Shown here piece after piece: positions 7,151 through 11,575 of a stretch of DNA of 11,575 nucleotides. Location of the stretch: assembly GCA_013694885.1 (NCBI GenBank), contig JACDBO010000379.1, forward strand, positions 1 through 11,575, written 5' to 3'. The notes below the pieces were generated by a model. The model did no database searches and was not told where the DNA came from. It saw nothing but the letters and a program-made list of their open reading frames with translations. The DNA comes from Chloroflexia bacterium. GTDB lineage: Bacteria > Chloroflexota > Chloroflexia > Thermomicrobiales > UBA6265. The position numbers were made by a program, and so were the translations under genes. Within the stretch, counting starts at the first letter, position 1; every line of letters begins with the position of its first letter.

Positions 7151-7180
7151 ATTGTAGGCGTTTTCAACCTCCGCTGACAA
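7151..7180 (-). promoter_or_regulatory. Near-consensus housekeeping-sigma promoter for the leftward operon
   Basis: Read leftward, TTGTCA (7180-7175) is 5/6 to the -35 consensus and TACAAT (7156-7151) is 5/6 to the -10 consensus, with an 18-bp spacer. The predicted start near 7144 leaves a leader of about 60 nt to the ATG at 7083. This is the best promoter match in the window and supports 7083 as the first start codon of the operon. Confidence 0.65.
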
Positions 7181-7220
7181 CACGCGCTCAGCTTCCACGC
7201 ACGCTGGCGCGAGCTCCACT

Positions 7221-7248
7221 TTGCACGCACGTCACCCTCTGGTACCGT
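7221..7248 (+). promoter_or_regulatory. Weak extended -10 promoter candidate for the aldolase gene
   Basis: TTGCAC (7221-7226), a 16-bp spacer and TACCGT (7243-7248), with TG at 7240-7241 one base upstream giving an extended -10. The -35 is poor (3/6) and the -10 keeps only the T, A and final T of the consensus. The position, about 40 bp before the ATG at 7292, is right. Confidence 0.3.
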
Positions 7249-7251
7249 ACC
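7241..7251. promoter_or_regulatory. Palindrome over the aldolase -10 region (possible operator)
   Basis: GGTAC-C-GTACC is a perfect 5-1-5 palindrome covering the putative -10 of the rightward gene and about 40 bp from its ATG. An operator for a dimeric repressor placed here would block transcription. It is short, so chance is possible. Confidence 0.3.
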
Positions 7252-7291
7252 GCGATGCGAGTTGCGTCAGGACGGTTAGGGGGAAGTAGCA

Positions 7292-8134
7292 ATGTTGGTC
7301 AACCATGCAAAACAACGACTGTTGGCGGGCGAACCCTCGATCGGGACGTGGCTTTCCCTCCCGTCACCAGAAGCGGCCGAGTACGTCAGCGGCCTCGGGT
7401 TCGACTGGCTCGTGGTCGATGCCGAGCACAATCCGGTCGACATTCGCACGCTGGCGCAGATGTTCAGCGCGATGAGCAAAGCCGGCATCGCGCCGATGGT
7501 TCGCATTCCGTGGAACTCACCAGAGCACTTCAAGCGGGTGCTGGACGCTGGCGCATGGGGTCTCGTCGTGCCGATGGTCAATAGCCGGGAGGAAGCGGAG
7601 GGGGCCGTCCGCGCTGCTCGGTACTTTCCAGACGGCAACCGTAGCGTCGGTGGTGGGCGTCACGCGATCAGCTTTGGTGCGGCGGCGAAGGACTACTATG
7701 CCAACGCGAACGATCAGATTTTGCTGGTCCTTCAGATTGAGCATATCGACGGCGTCGAGCACGCCGACGAGATTCTGAGTGTGCCCGGGGTCGACGCCTG
7801 TTTTATCGGACCGAACGACCTCGCCGCCTCGATGGGGATGGGTCTTGGCGTTCCGCTCGAAAGCGAAGACCCGAAGTTGGTTGAGGCGATCATGCACGTC
7901 CGTGACACCTGCCGGGCACGCGGCGTGGCCCCAGGAATCCACACGTCGGGCGCGGAGGCCGTCAACATGCGCATCGGCCAGGGTTTCCAGTTCTGCGCGA
8001 TGGCCAGCGAGCTCAAGTACCTGCTCGGCGGACTGAACGGTGACATCGAACGGCTCGATTGGACCGCGTCGGACCGCGGTGGTCAGGTCGGCATCGGCCA
8101 AACCGCCGAGGAAGGTGCGGTCGTCCGCTACTAG
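7292..8134 (+). CDS. HpcH/HpaI-family class II aldolase (2-keto-3-deoxy acid aldolase-like)
   Basis: 280 aa, ATG start 7 nt after an AGGGGGA Shine-Dalgarno (7278-7284). The family are metal-dependent TIM-barrel aldolases that reversibly split 4-hydroxy-2-keto acids into pyruvate and an aldehyde in the cytoplasm. Recognisable elements in order: FDWLVVDAEHNPVD (~37-50, with the conserved catalytic His), PMVRIPWN (~68-75, pyruvate-binding Arg), GAWGLVVPMVNSREEA (~87-102), the RYFPDGNRSVGG loop (~109-120), VLQIEHIDGVEHADEI (~147-162, metal-binding Glu) and GVDACFIGPNDLAASMG (~166-182, metal-binding Asp). Length is slightly above the usual 250-270 because of a polar C-terminal tail. The substrate (HKHD, 2-keto-3-deoxy-rhamnonate, glucarate-derived or other) cannot be assigned. 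No catabolic neighbours are present, and the gene appears monocistronic with its own promoter and 3' hairpins. Confidence 0.92.
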   Translation: MLVNHAKQRLLAGEPSIGTWLSLPSPEAAEYVSGLGFDWLVVDAEHNPVDIRTLAQMFSAMSKAGIAPMVRIPWNSPEHFKRVLDAGAWGLVVPMVNSREEAEGAVRAARYFPDGNRSVGGGRHAISFGAAAKDYYANANDQILLVLQIEHIDGVEHADEILSVPGVDACFIGPNDLAASMGMGLGVPLESEDPKLVEAIMHVRDTCRARGVAPGIHTSGAEAVNMRIGQGFQFCAMASELKYLLGGLNGDIERLDWTASDRGGQVGIGQTAEEGAVVRY

Positions 8135-8146
8135 ACCTCGGCGGTT
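8101..8146 (+). repeat. Perfect 11-bp inverted repeat spanning the aldolase stop codon
   Basis: AACCGCCGAGG (8101-8111) and CCTCGGCGGTT (8136-8146) are exact reverse complements with a 24-nt loop. The loop contains a smaller GCGG-TCGT-CCGC hairpin and the TAG stop (8132-8134). The left arm encodes part of the aldolase C-terminus. In RNA this would be a very stable 3'-end stem. There is no U-tract, so it may act in mRNA stability or Rho-independent pausing rather than simple termination. Confidence 0.6.
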
Positions 8147-8151
8147 ACGCA

Positions 8152-8195
8152 ATCACCACATCGCAACACCCGTCAGCGACACGCTGACTGGTGAT
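8152..8195 (+). terminator. Nested 3' hairpin downstream of the aldolase gene
   Basis: An outer perfect 7-bp stem ATCACCA (8152-8158)/TGGTGAT (8189-8195) encloses a perfect 7-bp inner hairpin GTCAGCG-ACA-CGCTGAC (8172-8188). The right arms are contiguous and there is a 13-nt bulge on the left. It starts 18 nt after the stop codon and follows the 8101-8146 repeat. No U-run follows, so a terminator role is plausible but not shown; a 3'-stabilising structure is the alternative. Confidence 0.4.
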
Positions 8196-8390
8196 CGTGC
8201 CGCTGCTCACGGGACACTCAAGTGAGCAAAAACCCCCTATCCACCGCCGTACTTGCGCTGCTATTCTGCGATGGCAGGGAGGCACGATTCGGCGCGTTCG
8301 TGGCTTCTATGCCTCTCGGGTGGCGATCTCGTCGTCCGTCGGGAAGGCCGCTTCGGTAGCGAAACGTGACCATCATCGGTAGGGGGAGAC
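8196..8390. other. Intergenic region before the lysyl-oxidase-like gene
   Basis: No convincing gene is present. A 32-codon ORF at 8271-8369 has no Shine-Dalgarno. A TATTCT at 8262-8267 could be a -10 but has no recognisable -35 at the right distance. The final bases carry a strong AGGGGGAG Shine-Dalgarno (8381-8388) for the ATG at 8391. The long leader may hold regulation I do not recognise. Confidence 0.5.
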
Positions 8391-11105
8391 ATGGGACACC
8401 GGCTACTTGCTGGGTTGCTCGCGTTGGCGCTCTTGATGGCGGCACTTCCGCCTCCCAATGCGGTCCGCGCGGTGGGGTCGCCTCTCTACCCCGATCTCCG
8501 CACCGCCAAGCCATCCAGTCTCTACTTCACGCGCGTGAACATCGGCGGATCGTCGCATTATGTGCTGCGCTTTTCGAACATCGTCTGGAACGCGGGCGAA
8601 GGTCGCCTGGAACTCCAGGGCGATCCGAACCCCAACGGCAGCAACCGTATATATCAGAATATCTACGACCAGCGAAGTGGCGGCACCCGCGTCTCACAGC
8701 GGCAGATCAGCTCCGACATCATCTATCACCCAAGCCACTTCCACTACCATTTCGAAGGGTTCGCTTCCTATCTCCTTCTTCAGCGCGATAGCGCGGGCGT
8801 CTACAAAGCCACGACGAAAAAAGGCACAAAAACCAGTTTCTGTGTCATGGACACCGCCCGGATGACGTCGAGCGCGGGCGGCTCTCTTTTCTCCTCGTGC
8901 GGCAACAATCTGCAAGGTCTCACCGTCGGCTGGGGCGACGAGTACCCCGCTTCGTTGCCCGAGCAATGGATCGATGTCGGCACCGTTCCACTCGCCGACG
9001 GTGCCTATGCGATCCAGTCCACGGCCGATCCCCAAAATAAACTGGCCGAGGGCGGTCGGGACAGCAACAACGTCGGGCTGACGTACTTCACCGTGCGCGG
9101 CGGATCGATCTACATTGGCTCGACCCCGAGCGCCGCCTGCGGCGTCAATCCGACCAGCGTCACGGTGGCTTCGTACGCGACGCTCACCTGCTCGACATTC
9201 CGGGCCGGCGAGACCGTCAGGATCTACTTCGATTCGACCTCCTCGACACCGATCACGAGTACCGTCGCCACGAGCAGCGGCGCGCTCTCCAAGGGCATTC
9301 GGATACCGGAGGCACGGGCGGGCAGCCACGCGCTGATCGCGGTCGGCGCCTCCAGCGGGAGTCGCGCCACCGGCGCGTTCACCGTCAAGCCATCACTCAC
9401 CCGGAGTCCTGATAGTGGGCCAGCGGGTTCGGGCGTGACCGTCACTGTCCACGGGTTTGGCTCGGGTGAAGAGGTCAAACTCAATTGGAATAACCCCAGC
9501 GGTCCAACGCTCGCCCGGCTCAACACGGACGGGCGCGGCAGCGGCAGCGTCCGCATCGTGATTCCCAACGACACGCTGGGCTGGCACGACTACACGGGCT
9601 TCGGCTACACGAGCCGGCAGCGCGCGTACGGGGCGATCAAAGTCCTTTCGGGCTACCCCGGCGGTACGGCCGACCCAACCTACAGCGGTGCCTCGCTTCC
9701 CATCGTCGCGAGCAGCGGCAGCAGTAATGCAAACAGCTCGACCCGTGTCCACGACCGAAACACGAGTACGAGCTGGGAGACGACGACCACCGCACCGCCG
9801 ACCATTGCACACGTCACGGTCGACCTTGGCGAGCGTCAGCGCCTCAGTGGAATCAAATGGGTGTATCGCGTATCGCGGGCGGCGGACGAGGTCCTGATCC
9901 AGACCTCGACCGACGGCGTGTCCTGGTCGACGGTCGGTCGGTTCGGCAACGCTCCGGCAGGGAGCTGGCGCGGTGCCGCTGTCGCGCGCGACGGGCGCTA
10001 TGTGCGCTTCACATTCCTCAATCCGAACAGCGATGTGGTCCTCGGTTACCTCGCCGAGGTGCAGGTGTGGGGCCAGGATCAGCTGATCAGCGCATCCGGA
10101 AACGAACCGGACCTGAGTGCGGCCACCACCACAACCGAAGCCACCTCTTCGGCAGAGATTGACGTCACCGCAACCGCGCCGCTCGCTGCTACGTCAACGA
10201 TTGCGGCTTCAATTCCAGTCGAGGCATTTCCGACCGGGACACCGGACCCGACCGACGCGGCGACGCCGACGCCGGAGCCACCCGACCGTGTGATCGCCAC
10301 CGGCCGCATCGCCGGCACCGGCGGCGACGGCGCCGTCTGCCGCACCGCTCCCTCCCCCGACGCCGCCCCCCTCGCCCTGCTGCCCGACGGCACCCTCGTC
10401 GAGGTCACCGGTGCTCCCGTCGACGGCTTCCTGCCGATCCGCTGCGCCGACACCACCGGCTTCGTCTTCGGGGACTTCGTTGCCTTCGGCGACGTTGCCC
10501 CCACCCCGCCCGAAACGCCGGTCGCCACCGAGCCAGTGGTGGTGGTGACGCCGACCCCCACGGCCACCCCGGACCCGATCCCGGAACCCACGCCCGCCCC
10601 CGTTCGCGTGGTGCGCGAGGTCGTGGTCCCGGTCAGTGCCGACACCTCGGTCAGCGCCGCCGACCCCGACACCCCGCAACCCGCCGCCGAGCGCACCACC
10701 TTGACGGCTGGGGGCGAAACCGGCTCACTGGCGGTGCTGACGTTTGCGGTCGATGGCGTGGAGGCCGGCACGGTGCTCGACGCCCGCCTGCTGCTGAGCG
10801 GCAGTGGCGAGCGTGCGACGAGTGGCGGCAGCCTGGCGGTGCTGCCGGGGGTCCGCGTCGATGCCGAGACCGCCACCTACCGGGCGGTGGCGGCGGCTGG
10901 TCTCATCGCGGTTGGTCCGCTGGACCCGGTGGCGCCGGGCCAGGTGACGAGTGTGGACGTGAGCGGGGTGGTGCGTGGTGACGGGACGGTGACGTTCGTG
11001 GTGCTCGGTCCCGCGGAGGCGGTGCTGACGCTGGCGAGTGCGGAGGGCGGGGCACCGGCGCGGCTGGTCCTCACCGTCGAGGAGTGGGTGCTGCCGACCA
11101 CCTAG
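8391..11105 (+). CDS. Secreted lysyl-oxidase-domain protein with discoidin, SH3b-like and CBM96/DNRLRE-like modules
   Basis: 904 aa. A Sec signal peptide (1-26, cleavage near VRA|VGS) is followed by a lysyl-oxidase domain (~30-237). LOX enzymes are copper amine oxidases that turn peptidyl-lysine into aldehydes for protein crosslinking. The copper site HFHYH (H116, H118, H120), the LTQ Lys in GTKTSFC (K147), the LTQ Tyr in GLTVGWGDEY (Y185) and EQWIDV all align with animal LOX, so it is probably active. Next come two Ig-like domains (~249-333 and 335-418), a discoidin/F5-8C-like domain (~435-561: DLGERQRLSGIKW, QTSTDGVSWSTV, RYVRFTF, EVQVWG), a Thr/Ala/Pro linker (~566-632), an SH3b-like domain (~636-700, VCRTAPSPDA...FVFGDFV), a Pro/Thr linker (~702-738) and a CBM96/DNRLRE-like beta domain (~740-897). 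The modules suggest matrix or polysaccharide binding outside the cell. Base composition shifts after ~10,300 to extreme C- then G-ending codons, hinting at domain shuffling. There is no sortase motif or C-terminal TM. Confidence 0.88.
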   Translation: MGHRLLAGLLALALLMAALPPPNAVRAVGSPLYPDLRTAKPSSLYFTRVNIGGSSHYVLRFSNIVWNAGEGRLELQGDPNPNGSNRIYQNIYDQRSGGTRVSQRQISSDIIYHPSHFHYHFEGFASYLLLQRDSAGVYKATTKKGTKTSFCVMDTARMTSSAGGSLFSSCGNNLQGLTVGWGDEYPASLPEQWIDVGTVPLADGAYAIQSTADPQNKLAEGGRDSNNVGLTYFTVRGGSIYIGSTPSAACGVNPTSVTVASYATLTCSTFRAGETVRIYFDSTSSTPITSTVATSSGALSKGIRIPEARAGSHALIAVGASSGSRATGAFTVKPSLTRSPDSGPAGSGVTVTVHGFGSGEEVKLNWNNPSGPTLARLNTDGRGSGSVRIVIPNDTLGWHDYTGFGYTSRQRAYGAIKVLSGYPGGTADPTYSGASLPIVASSGSSNANSSTRVHDRNTSTSWETTTTAPPTIAHVTVDLGERQRLSGIKWVYRVSRAADEVLIQTSTDGVSWSTVGRFGNAPAGSWRGAAVARDGRYVRFTFLNPNSDVVLGYLAEVQVWGQDQLISASGNEPDLSAATTTTEATSSAEIDVTATAPLAATSTIAASIPVEAFPTGTPDPTDAATPTPEPPDRVIATGRIAGTGGDGAVCRTAPSPDAAPLALLPDGTLVEVTGAPVDGFLPIRCADTTGFVFGDFVAFGDVAPTPPETPVATEPVVVVTPTPTATPDPIPEPTPAPVRVVREVVVPVSADTSVSAADPDTPQPAAERTTLTAGGETGSLAVLTFAVDGVEAGTVLDARLLLSGSGERATSGGSLAVLPGVRVDAETATYRAVAAAGLIAVGPLDPVAPGQVTSVDVSGVVRGDGTVTFVVLGPAEAVLTLASAEGGAPARLVLTVEEWVLPTT

Positions 11106-11129
11106 CGGACAGCGGACAGAGGACAGAGG
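11106..11129 (+). repeat. Short tandem heptamer repeat after the stop codon
   Basis: Three full units of NGGACAG (cGGACAG, cGGACAG, aGGACAG) plus a partial aGG follow immediately after the TAG at 11103-11105. It is a small microsatellite in untranslated sequence directly ahead of the terminator hairpin. Confidence 0.7.
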
Positions 11130-11131
11130 TT

Positions 11132-11167
11132 AGGGACGGCAGTGATTGCGCTGTCGTCCCTGTCTTT
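11132..11167 (+). terminator. Intrinsic terminator of the lysyl-oxidase-like gene
   Basis: AGGGACGGCAG (11132-11142) pairs with CTGTCGTCCCT (11151-11161) over 11 bp with one G-U, closing an 8-nt loop, followed by GTCTTTG. The stem is strong and lies 26 nt past the stop codon. The U-tract is imperfect (TCTTT), but the position makes this the clearest terminator in the window. Confidence 0.65.
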
Positions 11168-11264
11168 GAGCACGATAGTGGTTGCGTCGTGGGCGCGCAT
11201 GGCGGATGCTGGGGCGGGAATCGGTTGACGGTGATCCTCGGGCGATCAACGAGGGAGGTCTCTG

Positions 11265-11575
11265 GTGTATCAGCGCATCGTCGTCGCGCTCGATGGCTCA
11301 GGCGTCGCCGAGCAGGCACTTGGCGAGGCGGGTGAGATGGCGCGGCGCCTCGGAGTGCCGGTGCATCTCCTGCGCGTCGTCGATCCCTACTTGACCGATC
11401 ACGCCAGCTTGACGGGGATGTTCGTCGATGAGCAGGCGGTCGAGGGCGCGCTCCACGAAGAAGATGAGATTGCCCGGCGATACCTGCAATCGGTCGCCGA
11501 TCGCCTGGGAGCCGAGGGGCGCCAGGCGACGATCGAGGTGGCACGCGGTCCCGTCCACCGTACGATCGTCGAGCG
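11265..11575 (+). CDS. Universal stress protein (UspA family), N-terminal part, runs off the window
   Basis: A GTG start at 11265 lies 6 nt after a GGGAGG Shine-Dalgarno (11253-11258), and the frame stays open to the window end (103 complete codons). The product begins MYQRIVVALDGSGVAEQALGEAGEMARRLGVPVHLLRVVDP, the first beta strand, Asp-Gly-Ser loop and helix of the UspA alpha/beta fold. It continues through VDEQAVEGALHEEDEIARRYLQSVADRLGAEGRQATIEVARGPVHRTIVE, the helix and strand typical of the middle of the domain. The ATP-binding G-2x-G-9x-G(S/T) motif, if present, lies beyond the window, so ATP binding and whether it is a single or tandem Usp cannot be told. Usp proteins are cytoplasmic stress-response nucleotide-binding proteins. 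It appears to be a separate unit after the terminator at 11132-11167. The 103 bases between (11162-11264) show no clear promoter. Confidence 0.85.
   Translation, partial: MYQRIVVALDGSGVAEQALGEAGEMARRLGVPVHLLRVVDPYLTDHASLTGMFVDEQAVEGALHEEDEIARRYLQSVADRLGAEGRQATIEVARGPVHRTIVE

Larger units (their letters stand above)
7084..7291. other. Divergent intergenic regulatory region (208 bp)
   Basis: This stretch has no gene. It holds the leftward operon's leader and promoter (7105-7180), and the rightward aldolase's putative promoter, palindrome and Shine-Dalgarno (7221-7284). An 8-mer, CACGCACG, occurs twice (7196-7203 and 7224-7231), 28 bp apart, between the two promoters. Its meaning is unclear. 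Confidence 0.7.

Noticed and set aside
7196..7231. CACGCACG repeated twice, 28 bp apart, in the divergent intergenic region
   Set aside because: It is short and of a composition common in GC-rich DNA. Two copies alone do not support an operator.
8271..8369. A 32-codon ORF before the lysyl-oxidase-like gene
   Set aside because: It has no Shine-Dalgarno, an unremarkable composition and no homology I can recognise.
10079..10876. A 265-residue Gly/Val/Ser/Thr-rich open frame on the - strand
   Set aside because: It is the complement of the Pro/Thr linkers, SH3b-like and CBM96-like region of the secreted protein. It has no start signal.
11225..11250. GTTGA/TCAAC inverted repeat ahead of the Usp gene
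   Set aside because: Only 5 bp with a long spacer, and it is not at a recognisable promoter. Chance is likely.
1..11575. Search for tRNA/rRNA genes, CRISPR arrays, insertion sequences and attachment sites
   Set aside because: No cloverleaf, regularly spaced repeats, transposase motifs or long terminal repeats were seen on either strand.

Overview
The window is high-GC bacterial DNA. Protein content suggests a Thermomicrobia/Sphaerobacter-type Chloroflexi. This is inferred from a MurE with an atypical amino-acid selection motif next to a FemAB-type transferase, long secreted Thr/Pro-linked mosaic proteins, and lineage-restricted hypothetical proteins. No marker gene proves the assignment. I saw no rRNA, tRNA, CRISPR array, transposase or prophage.

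Layout: (1) 1-297, the 3' end of aspS (aspartyl-tRNA synthetase) on the + strand, facing a convergent operon. (2) 357-7083, a leftward run of six genes. In transcription order these are a 44-aa small ORF, a 645-aa hypothetical protein with winged-helix-like segments around a long acidic linker, a HEAT-repeat protein, a FemAB/FemX-family aminoacyltransferase, MurE, and an exported TolB/PD40-type beta-propeller protein. Five of the six are overlapping or nearly contiguous. A near-consensus promoter lies at 7151-7180. The 44-aa ORF is separated from the rest by a hairpin plus U-tract that looks like an attenuator. (3) 7292-8134, rightward, a HpcH/HpaI-family aldolase, divergent from the operon, with a palindrome over its putative -10 and strong inverted repeats around its stop codon. 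(4) 8391-11105, rightward, a 904-aa secreted protein with an N-terminal lysyl-oxidase domain. Its copper-binding HxHxH and the Lys and Tyr of the LTQ cofactor are all visible. Behind it come Ig-like, discoidin, SH3b-like and CBM96/DNRLRE-like modules. (5) From 11265 to the window end, the start of a universal stress protein gene.

How the genes relate: MurE (stem-peptide third residue) and the FemAB-type enzyme (amino-acid branch on that residue) form a coherent peptidoglycan cross-bridge pair. The propeller protein, translationally coupled to murE by an ATGA overlap, may act outside the membrane. The two upstream hypothetical genes have no known role. The aldolase and the lysyl-oxidase-like protein appear to be separate transcription units. 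The items most worth following up are the secreted bacterial lysyl oxidase, the apparent ATT start of the FemAB gene, the leader-ORF/attenuator arrangement, and the multi-winged-helix hypothetical protein.
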